Shown here: positions 11,297-24,300 of the stretch, piece by piece | Layout: each line of letters begins with the position of its first letter | Position numbering within the stretch: position 1 is the first letter of the stretch | DNA from: Hexactinellida sp. DTS-2022 | Taxonomy: Eukaryota; Porifera; Hexactinellida | Assembly (NCBI GenBank): GCA_028753945.1 | Contig: JAPNXP010000001.1 | Coordinates: forward strand, 6,686,501 to 6,750,500 | Direction: 5' to 3' | Length of the DNA: 64,000 nt | Made by a program: the position numbers and the translations under genes | The notes under the pieces: generated by a model | Told to the model about the DNA's origin: nothing | Database searches by the model: none | What the model saw: the letters and a program-made list of their open reading frames with translations, nothing else

Positions 11297-11783
11297 GGAT
11301 ACCAACCTCTGGAAACAAAAAACGCGGGAGGTCGAAGATGAAAAAACATAATAGTACAGTGTATTAATAAGGGGGCTAAATAATGTTAACTAACTTACAA
11401 ATATACGAGTAGAACAAAACTTGGTACTCGTATCTTGACTAATTTTAGCAAAAAATCAAGTTATTTACTTATGCAGTAAAACCTCTGAACAACGGACACC
11501 TTGGGACCGGAACCGTTGTCCGTTATTTAGAGGTTGTCCTCTATTTAGAGGTTGCTTTTCTATTAGACATATGCTAAATAAATAAATCCGTGCCACGAGG
11601 GTTGTCCGTTATTTAGAGATTGTCCGCTATTTGGAGTGTCCGTTATGGGAGGCTCCACTGTATATCATAAATTATAAATACGTATATAAACCATTTCCAA
11701 AAAGCGGGAGTTTGAAAAGTTTGGCGGGAGGTTGGGAGGATGGGAGAAAAATGGAAAAAATCGGGATAGTTGTCAACCCTGGT
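11297..11783. mobile_element. CAGGG-ended element carrying an inserted MITE
   Basis: Ends CAGGGATACCAACCTCTGG and a complement ending CAACCCTG, with flanks close to GTATTACC and GTATAACC. A TA-type MITE (about 11474-11660, ends CAGTAAAACCTCTGAA and GGCTCCACTG) sits inside. The family recurs at 42827-43661. Confidence 0.6.
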
Positions 11784-11943
11784 ATAACCTCTTTTGGGGG
11801 TTTCGTGAATCGGGACGCAAGTCCACTTGACATTTTTCTTCCTAATTCGGATTAATATTAATGAAAAATGCTTGGATACAGAAAAATATGTGAAGTATGT
11901 ACGTGTATGTTGATTTCATCAATTCTTTTTCAGGATATAAACT

Positions 11944-12116
11944 ACACTCAACTCTCTATAACGAAGTGCTTGGGACCTGTAAATTTCTTCGTTATACCCT
12001 GATATTCGTTTAAAGCGGATAATAATTAATGCATTTAGTGCTCTGGGGGGAAATCTCCAATTCGTTTTAAGCGGGTATTTCTTTATATTCGACTTAGTTA
12101 TAACGGGGGTTCACTA
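11944..12116. mobile_element. TA-type MITE just upstream of SCCPDH
   Basis: Inverted ends TACACTCAACTCTCTATAACG and a complement at GTTATAACGGGGGTTCACTA. It lies under 200 bp upstream of the SCCPDH start codon. Confidence 0.6.
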
Positions 12117-12302
12117 TACATATAGTAACGTTTCATGCTATACAACCCAAAAAATGGGTATGTAATTTCTGATATTAAATAGCGATAGATAGAGCTCTGT
12201 GATACAACCTTAAGTTAATGCAATAATCACTCTCCCAAATAGAAAGAGGAATTCAGTTTTTTAATAGAAAATGAGTAGAATAGGTTAGATACGTATATAT
12301 TT

Positions 12303-15300
12303 ATGGCTCAGAAGAGATCTGGGAATAAGGAGTTTGACATCGTTGTGTTCGGAGCTACCGGATTCACTGGTGGGTACATGGCGAGAGAAATGCAGGAGAC
12401 CTGTGGCACGGACAGACCGTGGGCCATTGCAGGTAGGACCAGGAGCAAGCTGAAGTACGTACATCAAGAGCTGGGACTGCCAGGCAGTGTGGGAATAATA
12501 CAGGCTAATGTCCATGAAGAACAGAGTATCCGAGAGATGTGCAGTAGGACACACCTGTTACTCAACTGTGCGGGCCCATATGGTGTGTATGGAGGAGATC
12601 TAGTAATTAGGTTGTGTATTGAAGAGGGAAGTGAGTACCTTGATATAACCGGGGAAATTGATTACATAGAAGCGATGAGGGGAAAGTATGGTAACCTTGC
12701 TGATGAGAAAGGGGTATTAGTCGTTCCAGGCTGTGGGTATGTATCCCTGGTTTCAGAATTAGCTGTCAACTTTGCTGTTCAAGCGGCTACGAATCTAGAG
12801 CTCTCATCTTACGACGGGTATCATATCCTTACTAATGTAAGTATATTAATAGGAAGGAATAATTGATTTTTAATTTATATTACTTTCTTAGTCAAAAGGT
12901 GTGCACAAAGGTACATGGCACTCTATTCTAAATTCTCTGTCGAACTGGAGGAAGATAGATGAGATCATTTCGCGACTGGAAAGGTCGCAAACTTCTCGCT
13001 TGAAACGACAGAAGCATTGGCCATTGCATCACGATTCGCGATGGAATAAATGGTTCATAAGAAAGGCCGCAATAGACACCTATATGATCCGACTAACCCA
13101 GAGCGATATAGCTAAGAGGGACGGGAAGAATCAGCCGTCCTTAGCTATGACTGAGAATATCTCGATTGGGGGATTTGTTACGCTGTTTTTAACGATATTT
13201 TTTATAATGATGATATTTATCCCTGCTCAGGTAGGCGGGAATACACTGATTGGTACTTTCTAGTTATTCTAACTATTCTTTAGTTTTCTTCTATTCGCAA
13301 TTTCCTTGTTAATACTTACAGAAGTGGACCCTCCCATGCAGCTATTAAAAAGACTACATTCCAGTTTGTTGCTAACGCTACGCTCTCTGGAGAAGATGGA
13401 GAGAGGAAGAGTGTCCGTATCAATGTATCAGGAGCTGACCCAGGGTAAGTATTAAATATACCCGTAGTGATAAGATTGCTAGCATTCATTTCAATCCAAG
13501 CAAAATTATTTTTGAATAAAATGGTAATTCGGAAATTGTTCGACTTATCAAAATGGAAACCCACTTTTAGTATTGCTGAACCATGTACTGGAGTGAATGG
13601 CTAACCGTTCTGAGGCTACGCTTACGTTTCGATTTCTCGTCACAGCTAAAACCGGTTAACCGCCCATCTACTCAACACGAATAATAAAACATTTTTATAC
13701 TTCTGATAACACAGCTTATAAAGTATTTCCCGATAAGTACATTAACTAATCTATTTCGTACGTTAAGTAACTTAGAAAATATGTTATTACTTAAAACTTA
13801 TAGTGTCGTGGAAATGAATTTATGATAAATCATATTCTAACAAAATTTGTATATAATATAATAATAGTGTCGTACTCCAAGCAATTATCTATACTATTAA
13901 TTTAAAACACAAGGCTATGTGTATAGTATATGTATTTGTATTGCAGTGTATGCCGGTTATAATATACGTACATCTTCGGGAAGTGCATGTAATGTTCTTA
14001 TAACTGGCATAAATTTAAGTAGGGTTTATGGCTACAGCTACAGTTTTCCAGTAGAATGTTCTTATATCCGGCATGTTTTTATAACCGGTGTTCTTATATC
14101 CAGCATCTACTGTATATATATTTGTTTCTATTTCCGAGTTAATTGGAGAAACTGAACGGTTTTCTTCTGTTTTTTGGCATATAGGGGTAACTTTTCGTAC
14201 CCGACAACTAGTTGAGGTTGCCACCAGTGGCGGACACTAGGGGGCGCGAGGGGGTGCTTGAGCACCCCCAATATTTCGGTAAAAGTGTATTTTCATTAGT
14301 GAGTGAAAAAATGTTTATTCAAGTTTGATAATGGTGACAAAGTAAGCTTAGGAATTGTGATCAAGTTGAAAAGAATAATAATTGATTTAATTCAATAAAC
14401 TTAGCTAAGGATAAATAAACAAAATATATGTAATTAATTAATTAATTAATTAAAATACTAAATCAACTCAGGATATTTGGTATGAGCACCCCCAATAATT
14501 CCCAAAGTGTCCGCCACTGGTTGCCACTCAAATTTCTCACTAATTGCCAAGGAATGATGTCATTCTCACATTTTGAGAAGCGCGAAAATGGACTTAATCG
14601 CACATAATTCGCACCAAGGATTTATCTAGGAGCACGAGAAGCTCCTTTTGGAGTATGATTTTTTGGAAAATTTTAATTAGGAGCGCGAAATTTTGGAATC
14701 TTTCTCGATGCCGCAATATTAATTTGTGATTTAAGCGAAGAAATCTATTAACCGAAAATATTTTAAGCCAAAGTGCCAAACTGTCATTCCGTTCTATGAA
14801 TCCTGTGAAATTTTGATCCTATTAAGCGGAGAAATCTATTAACCGGTGGCTATTCATAAATAGTTGCCCTACCGAATACGAATACTGATATTTGGTTGAG
14901 TAACCGAATACGAATACTGATGATATTTGGTTACTTCAACCGAATACAAATACTGATGATATACTGCCGGGAGACCGAATTCCGAATAGTGATATCAGGT
15001 TGGCAACCGATACACATAGTCTAGCTATGATGATGCGAAGAGAGTTCTACTGGAACATTTCAGAATTGGCCCAAGTTACGGAAGTTAGCCCACATAATTA
15101 TTTAATTTACTCATATCAGGATTCTTAATTAATATTTAGCTTAATATAGCTTTAATAGAGTTTTAAGACTATATTAATCAAAAGCTTAATAAGAATGTAT
15201 TGATACGATAAAGCATAAAGCAGATATAATTGCAATATTTGCCCTTTCTAAGGAACTTCGCCTCCCTAAACCACTTGGCACCAGCGAAATATTTTCCCTG

Positions 15301-18300
15301 TACTTATTTTGGTTACCTTATTATAGGAAATTAACGCCATGAAATTAACGCAAATTTCTTCAAAATCGCGTTAATTTCATGGAGCGTTAATTTCCATAAC
15401 CTTAATTTCCTGCTATTTAGCAAAATTATACAATGGATGGACAAACTTCCGAGCTACATATTTTAAGATGTGCAACTAGTTTCAAAGGATATACCATGTC
15501 TATCAAGTAGATTGGAAGCCTTTTTGGGCACAATAATAGTATTAAATCAGGAGATTAATAATCCCGAAATTTTTCAATAAAATTTATTCGCGTTAATTTA
15601 ATGCAGGGCTGCCCAGTGCCCAACCTTTCTCATGTGGCGAATCACATTTCAACTGATATATAATTTTCGAATCATAGACCACAATGAGGTTCCATAAACC
15701 CCTAATTTACCAACTAAGATTAATAAACAAAAAGCATATGTGTTATCCAAAATTACGATAAAAACGTAAATATCTGTCAAAATGTTAATTGTTCGTAAAG
15801 AAATACCAACAAAATAATTTTTCGCTGATACAATCTTCCATGACTTCCATAAACAAAGTTACTATAGTTACTCAAATGTTTTTGGAAGAAATAAACGTAC
15901 GATTTAAAATACCGAAATAACGTAATTATAATTGTAGAATCATCAATTTTAACTGTATTCAATAATAATTGTATTTACGATCAAATAAGTAAAATGCTTT
16001 TTTCAAAAATTATATTATATTTTTTTTAAAAGCAACAAAATGCTTCGCGAATCATATTTTTCAGGAAAAGAATCACATTTGATTCGCGAATCACAGGTTG
16101 GGCACCCCTGATTTAATGTATTTGAAAATGTTCAGCTCCAATTCGCGTTAATTTCATGGAGCGTTAATTACATTGCGCGTTAATTTCCTATAATAAGGTA
16201 TGTTCTATATTTTTGGTTGGGCAATGTTATCTGTGATCACCATGTAATAGTATTAGAAGTCAAAACTTTCCAAAGTCATATCATAATACCAACATACTAA
16301 ACATGTACATATAATCCTACTGTTCAAGCCGCTAAGAATATGAAGTTACAATTAACTACTGCTTGTTGCTGAGTAATCTCAGAGAATATTCTTGCCTCCG
16401 TTGAATCACATCTCACACTACATAGAGCTAAATGTTACAATTTATGGAACTGCAACACAAGATACGTAATTTATTCGTTAGTTACCAGCAGTATTGTGTA
16501 GGGTAAATATATTAATATAATAATATTGTTACCAACACTTCTAATATAATTTTCATTTTCTTACAAAAAATTGTCATTTTCTTACAAAAAAGTGTCTTTT
16601 TCGAACCCGAATTTTTATACTAAAAGGTTGTTGGTAAAATGGAGCTTGGCCGATATATAAGTAAGCCCAATAATATAATATTCTCAGAGATATAACCGGT
16701 CGGGCACGGTCAGGTGCCGGTATAAATCTCGAGATCTGTTTAATGCAGTGTTCCTTATTAAAATATTATTACCCGAAATTGGAGCGTTTCTGTGTGCTTT
16801 GTTATCCTAATGTTTGGTTTGTGTAGTTATTGTTAGTTCGGTTCGAATTTCAAATTATACCGATCGGTTCCGGTCATGAAATGCTGATCGGCTCTAAAAT
16901 TTCGAGGTATTGTAATTGGACGATGACAAACGAATGATACTTTGATACGAAGTCAACTAATTTATTGAATTATTTAATATATTTTAATTATCCACAAAAT
17001 TAAATTATTTTAATATAATTTTTAGGTTTCTTAGTATATGAAGCTCTTTATGAGATATTTGTCACGATTCCGACAAATTGACAAATTTAGTCCGGGGTAA
17101 TTTTAGGCTGTTATTGATTATATGGCCTCTCTAATAAACATTCAACGTATGCAGCATTTAGAAGTGGCAATATTCTATTATTTACATCTTCATAATCGTT
17201 GATATAGTGATACTAAATTGGTAAATAGATTGAATGCACATATATTTATACATAAATTATAAAAAACTACCTAAATAATACCTGTTATTGATGAATTCAG
17301 AAAAGTATACAGAATTATATTACTATCTCTCGGCCCGGATTGTTCTTATCCCTTTGAAGTTTCAGATAATCAGACGAGGATAATTCGGAAAGGTTCAAAG
17401 CATTACAAAATTGTTACAAAAACTTGTGTATTGTTACAATTTGGATACCAAACCAACTATCGTAATCCAACTGAGCGAGGTAGACGACGTCCTGAAAGAA
17501 GTCCACGATAATTGTGGCCACCAATGTTATCGATATACATATTATCTTGCACATGATCGCTATTTTGGCCTGGAATGACTTACACTATTAAGCAATACAT
17601 AGACATATGCTGCTCACGTTGTGAGTATAGCCACAGAACTCCTAGTGAATACTTACACCCATTCAGGTTATTTCTGAACCCTGGTATAAGGTCGGGACTT
17701 GGGATGGATCTTTGTAAACCAAAATTCCCTTCGGTCAGGGTACCTGTATATTCTAACAGTTACAGACTTTTTACCAAAAATAGACCACGTTCGTTGAAAT
17801 CTAAATCTGCTGAAGAGATGGCAAGATGTCTCTTTTCTATTTACAACAGACAGGGAGCTCCAGTCGAGATCTTATGTGATAACAGGAGGGAATTTGTAAA
17901 TTCCACATTGCAAAAATTACAAACTACATATAACTGTAAAATGCTTTTATCCGCTCCTCAAACTAATGGATTAGATGAATCCTCGAACAAAATGATCAAA
18001 ATATACTTAACGAAAATGGTAGCATCAAGGCGAAAGAAATGGCACGAGTACCTTGAGCAAGTGGTATTCGGGAATCGGGATACATATTAGAAGAGGCCTG
18101 CGACAGGTATTCCCCATTTGAGTTAATGTCTGGGCTGAGGAAACACCTATAGAAGCAATACATATAGGTGAAACATGTTCCGAAGATCTAATTAGTAATT
18201 ACAGATGAAAATAGAATTAGAGAATATTGTGATTCTATGAGTAAAGCCAAATCAATGAAGAGAAATTATGATTCCAAGCTAAGCAAAAAATCGTCTACAG

Positions 18301-21300
18301 TAATAAAAACTGGAGCAAAAGTAATCGGTTGGAATATTAGGAAAGAGAAATCTCAACCTGGCACACAATATGAAGATTCGTGGACGGGACCCTATGAAGT
18401 AGTCCAAGCAAAGATTAATAAATTTTACATCCGTAAAGGCCAAAACATACTTCGCATCAAACGAAAAACATCTAATGCTATGGTCAAAAGATTTGAAACA
18501 GAAAAAGAGAGGAGATAAACTAAAGCCTAACTTACCGGATAGTAAATAGGTTAATACAGCAGAAAGAAATACAACTATGGTAATTACAAAATCGTTGTGC
18601 AAAATGGAATGGTACTTGTCAAGGGATTTACTTGGTTAATACGTGCAGCATTGATAATTTTATTACCCTCATAAATTACATCTTGAAGAAATCTTAAGTG
18701 TGTTTCAATTTCTCAAAATCACAATTAATGGAAAATTATATGAGCTGATCACATTATTTCGGAAAGAAGATTTTGATATGCTACGACTTTGGGTATCCAA
18801 AGAAATTTACCTCATACCTAAATTAAGTATTATCGATTTTTTTGGATCGGAATTTTCGTTTGTCAGCTAATCAGAAATGAATTTCAACGATAACAGGTAC
18901 GTATAATAGACAACTTCAATACTGAATTGTATTAATTATTTTGAAGGATGGCATAATTGCAAATGTTTATCTTAAGTTGTCAGAAGAGTATTGCAATACT
19001 CTTCTGACAACTTAAGATAAACCACTGACATCAATATATTGGTGTCAGAGGTACTGTGACAAAGTGTTCCTATGCACTGAAGAACTTGTAAAGGTAGAAA
19101 GAATAAGTGGAAAATTTAGAAAACTCTCCTTTTCTCATTCTTGAAACTGGCCATTTATGAACTCATCTTCTCTAGAAAATATGATTGAAATACTGTATCA
19201 ACTATCAACTACTCACGGAGATATAATTGCTACCTACAGACTTTTAGGATACAATTTACTCTTACATTGACTTTTCACCGTGAAAACATACATAAAAAAT
19301 GAATTGTACAGTTATGACGGGATGATGGACTCCACTGATGAAAAGATTCGAAAGGTAGCACAAAGTAATTATCCATCTACAATTTCTGAAAAACTAAATT
19401 TCATAATATTTATTATCTATCAGGCATGCTTATAGATGCAGCTCTCTAATAAGTAGAGCATGTGTAGTTAGGATTTTGATTAGTTATAACTCATTATCCC
19501 TTAGTTTTTAGATATCATAGTTTTTATCTAAAAGTTGTATTGTCAATGGAAGTTACAGAATAATGGGACTAATGTGATCCTGTGAATGGGAAATGACGAA
19601 AGTAACGAATGATTGGTATCCGGGAAACGATAAAGGGATTCTTAATTAGTACAAATTTAAGGATGTATATTGTATAAGCATTGCAAAAATGTAGTAATTT
19701 AGTATATACAGGTAAACCTCCCAAAGCGGCACCTCCGAGTAGCGGCAACCTCCGAGAAGCGGCACAAAATTATTCTCCCGATGGGTGCCGCTTTGGGAGT
19801 TTTACCTTACGAGCAACCTCCCAAAGCGGCAACCTCCGAGAAGCGGCACAAAATCATTCTCCCGATGGGCGCCGCTTTGGGAGGTTTACCTGTATATATA
19901 GTAACGAATCGATACAACAACAAAATTGAATTTACTACTTCATCTCCTTCTGCCATGTTTTATGTTCAGTAGATAGGCTTTATAATTAAAGGGAACCTAA
20001 AATTAGCCCGGACCAAATTTGTCAATTTGTTGGAATCAGTGGCGGCCAGATGGGGCGCTAGCCCAATCAACTGATGGGGCTGAGATTATACTAAACATAT
20101 AAATTTTCATAGTACTGTACCTATATTTTTTCACTGGTATCGTCCAGTCATCTTTACTTCAGTAATAGTAACTCATTTTCAAATTACTTCCGAATATAGA
20201 TATGGCGTATTTCCCCAATAAGCGCTGGTCCTTATTCATACCCATTAGTTGATAATTGAAGTTACATTGATTTAGGAAATTTCGGTATGTTAACTGTCGT
20301 TCAAAACCATCATAATCCACCTACAGTAGAACCTCTTCAATACGAACATGGGATCGTCAAAATTTGTTCGCCTTATCCGAAATTCGTATTAAGCGTGATC
20401 GTACTAACGAGATTCTACTGTAAATTTTATTTTCTGGATTTTCTAAAAAAATTGGGATAATTTGGCCCACGAAAACAATAAGCGCCTGGGAGCTTATTCG
20501 GGGAAATAAGGTAGTTAAACATAGTGTATTAGGATCGCACAATCAATGATCCTTTCCTGCCGATCGGAGAGGGATCGGCGATGATATTTACTGGAGGATC
20601 TAATTGGAGATCGGGATCGTTTTTCGCCTAGAATTTCGATCCTTACAATCCCATCTTTTGAAAAGCTTATATAAGTATAGTAAAGCACTAGTTAAATCTA
20701 TGGTTTATTAGCCCTGTTGTATCGTATTTTGAGGCGCTATCGTATATTGAGGCGCTGTATGATAACCAATATAAACCATGGATATGCTATTACAAATTAT
20801 ACTGTTGTATTTTGAGGCGCTCTAGTAGATTGAGACCTTACTATAAATGTGATATCCTATCAATTTGCATTATATGATGAACTCTAGACTTTGTATAAGT
20901 CAACCATGGGTGTGCTATTAAAATTATATTGTAGTATTTTGAGGGGGGACGCGTCGTTAGTCCTCACCATATGTAGACTTTAGTCCTGTTGTATGACAGT
21001 TTTACTACCATGACAGACTTACTACCTCTATTACTAGTACCATGGATGTTCTCTATCTATGACAGATTTACTACCTTATATGACAGATCTTGACTTGAGT
21101 TCTTGAGTTCTACAGATTGAGTTCTACTTGAGTTCTATTTGAGTTCTACAGATCTTGACTTGAGTCCTTTGATCTTGACTTGAGTTCTCATCACGCAACT
21201 CTTAGTTCTACTTGACTATTACTATGCACTTTTATTGGCTTCTTTCTTTCTTCTACTTGACTAAATACAAACAGCACAGCAGCATAGGCGTCGTAACCCG

Positions 21301-24300
21301 CCCGGGTGCCCGGAAATGTCCGGGCGGCCCGGAAGGGTTGCCCCTATGCTACTAATGCTATACCCGGACTTTACCCGGAATTTCCGGGCGGCCCGAAGGA
21401 TTGACCTTTGCATTTACGACGCCTATGAACAGCAGGTATTCAAAATATTAGGAAATGGTAATTCATTTATATTATCTATTCTACTCATCGATTTAAGAAA
21501 GTACACAAATTATAGTCTTGATTCAAGAAATCACATACAATAATGAATATCTCTGATTATTCAAAGCTTGTGAATTTTCTTTCCCATGTTATTTTGCCGA
21601 GCGATTTATTGAACTCAACAAAATTCGCGAGACGAAATTTTAAAATGCGTGCCTCGGGATATCAACTTGGTGAAGTTATTGACATGATACATAGTCGTAC
21701 TACAACTTTTTACGCAGACAGCTTCAGTGATGCAATTATTATTGAGTAGAGCGATACGGTTTTTGACAGCTAATATATTCTCAGATTTCCCATAGGTTAT
21801 GTATTGTTAAATCCATTAATAGCTCCTATCTCCGATGTTAGAATAATTATCTATTTGCTATACCGTTCACAATGCTATACATAATAATTTACCTAGTGAA
21901 TAATGAATACGGGGAAGGCGGATGTGGAAATGTCAATTATATAGATAATTGAGCAAGTCAAATTCAATAATTTTTTTTAAAGATACAAGTAAATATTTCC
22001 TATATTGAATACATGCTGTTTGTATTTAGTCAAGTAGAAGAAAGAAAGAAGCCATTAAAAGTGCATAGTAATAGTCAAGTCATGATCAAAGGGTAGTAAT
22101 TCTGTCATGTAAGGTAGTAAATCTGTCATGGATAGAGAACATCCATGGTACTAGTAATAGAGGTAGTAAGTCTGTCATGGTAGTAAAACTGTCATACAAC
22201 AGGACTAACGCATACATCGAGAGTAGGACTAATGCATGCGCCTCTAAATCGCGTTGTAAACAATATTGCATTTCGAGAATTCAGTTAATTTAATGTAAAA
22301 TTGATCAGTTATCTTAAATTTGCGACTAACTACGATAAATTATCTCGTAAAATGATAGGAAATAACATTTATAGTAGCTTCTCAATCTACTAGAGCGCCT
22401 CAAAATACCACTGTAAAATTTGTAATAGCATATCCATGGTTTATATTAGTGTATCATACAGCGCCTCAATATACGATAGCGCCTCAAAATACGATACAAC
22501 AGCCCTTTCCCAAGATATAGAATTATGATCCCATAATAGCAAATTTAATAAATTAGCTTATTAAGGATTACTTTACACTACTTATATGAAAGCTTCTGTG
22601 ATGAGGACTGTGGCTGGTTATTCTCCACTACATTTAAAAAGAAATACATGTACGTGTATATTAAAATTTAAAAAAGTTATTATTTCGTTTTCCCCAATCT
22701 ATATATATAAAATACAATGTCTGTCTGTGTGTATGTCTGTCTGTCTGTCCTCACATCTCCTCTGAGATGCTTGAACCGATCTGTACCAAATTTTGCATAT
22801 TATCTAGGAATTATCTCACCACTCCAGATAAGGAATTTTTAAGAAAAATATTCACATCTTCCATCCCCAAGGTGCCAAAATATTTAACCAATTAAATTCG
22901 AGGATTTTCCAGTATGGATTAGCATCTAGCATTCAATTCGTATAAAAGGATTTTTATGTCTCTATCAATTGTAAAGTGTGCAGTATAGAATGCCTACTGA
23001 GACTGTAATTTAATTGGTCGAGAGTAAATTCATTTATCCAATCAGTTATTTGTGTTCAGTTTCCCTATATGATTTCCCATAATATAAACAACAATTGAAT
23101 ATACATATAGACCAATAAAATTCAACCTTACTTTGTGTTGTTGGACAATTTAATAGTCATACCTATTGCTATCGGTCAGGTCTGCTTATTATGAACAAGA
23201 TTTCGTCTGCTTTATTATGAACAAGCCTTATGGTCCCAATTTAACAACTTACATAGGGTTTGTACTAAGTTGAGTTCGCTTATTATGAAGTCTCTCTATT
23301 ATGCACAATTTATGGTCCCTTGAATGTTTATCATAAAAGAACCTGACTATATATAGATCGGGTTGACATATTTTGCCAACTTCAGTCATAATTTACATAC
23401 AAAATCCAAACCTGTTATCAACTATACGTATGCCACTTAAAAAACGTTCGCGTGTTGGTAATGATTGTAAACAAACGCCCAATACAGCGAGAAAGCGATT
23501 AAAACGTGAAAATAAACATAACACCAAATACAAAGCGTAGTAAAGCATAGTAAAATAGCAGAAAAATGCCGCCCGGAGGGCGGTTTTTCGGCTAGTACAT
23601 AATAAGAAAAAGATCGTAAAACGAATGGGGTCGAATCGGCGATCAATTGTAAAAGAACGACCCGAATCGGATCAGCGAACATTTACAAATAACGATTGGG
23701 ATCGAGATCGGCGATACATTTTCCAGTGATGATGGGGATCGAGATTGCGATCGAATAATGCCCTAGTTATACGTAACTAGCCCCATTCGTTACGGCACAC
23801 AAGCGCCGCCACTGGTAGGAATTATGACAAATTTGGTCCGGCCAGACCAAAGGTGCCATAACAATGCAAAAAGGATGGTCTGTCTAGTGGCGTCGTGCTC
23901 TATGGGCCCGGGGGGGCCCGGGCCCCCCCAAATTTCCTGGGCCCCCCCTTTTTTAGAGGCCTGTCCCGAAAAACATTGATCTGGTCACTAACTACGACAC
24001 TCTGTGCCTCCCCAGAATGTATTCAAGCACGACGCCACTGGGTCTGTCACACATTGGTTAATAACTCCTCCCTTGGAAGCGTTACTTAACGTTTGAATAG
24101 CCCCATACTAAAATAATTTGAATTTTGAAACCTCATCTCTATTCTGCTAATGTTCTATGTTTATTAGAGATACCATATAATTAATAACAGCCTAAAGTTA
24201 ACCCGGACCAATTTTGTCATAGATATTTGAGAGGCCATATAAAATTATAACTGCCTAAAATTAGCCAGGACCTTGTCAATTTGTCGGAATCGTGACAAAT

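Larger units (their letters stand above)
20037..23814. mobile_element. 3.8-kb composite hAT-type insertion
   Basis: Ends CAGTGGCGGCC and GCGCCGCCACTG are flanked by GTTGGAAT (20029-20036) and GTAGGAAT (23815-23822), an 8-bp duplication with one mismatch. The flanks belong to a repeat whose uninterrupted copy lies at 24190-24335 (TTGTCGGAATCGTGACAAAT), so the empty site can be read in this same window. Inside are a MITE (20324-20420), foldback 3, an hAT-type MITE and a Helitron-like 5' end. No transposase frame remains. Confidence 0.75.

Noticed and set aside
13231-13283. Apparent frameshift between SCCPDH exons 2 and 3
   Set aside because: The first acceptor considered (before AAGTGG at 13322) breaks the frame. 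Using the acceptor at 13282-13283 gives a 53-nt intron and a continuous frame through SGPS, so there is no break.
13445-13700. SCCPDH truncated after exon 3
   Set aside because: The missing C-terminus (YVVTS to the stop at 24612) is found 11 kb downstream, with matching phase and splice sites.
16318-16345. Short match to SCCPDH exon 1 (TGTTCAAGC...GCTA)
   Set aside because: About 20 of 25 bases match, but the flanks share nothing with the exon. Chance is as likely as a duplicated fragment.
17455-18519. Domesticated integrase gene
   Set aside because: Multiple stops and frame changes and no exon structure restoring the frame. It reads as a dead retrotransposon piece.
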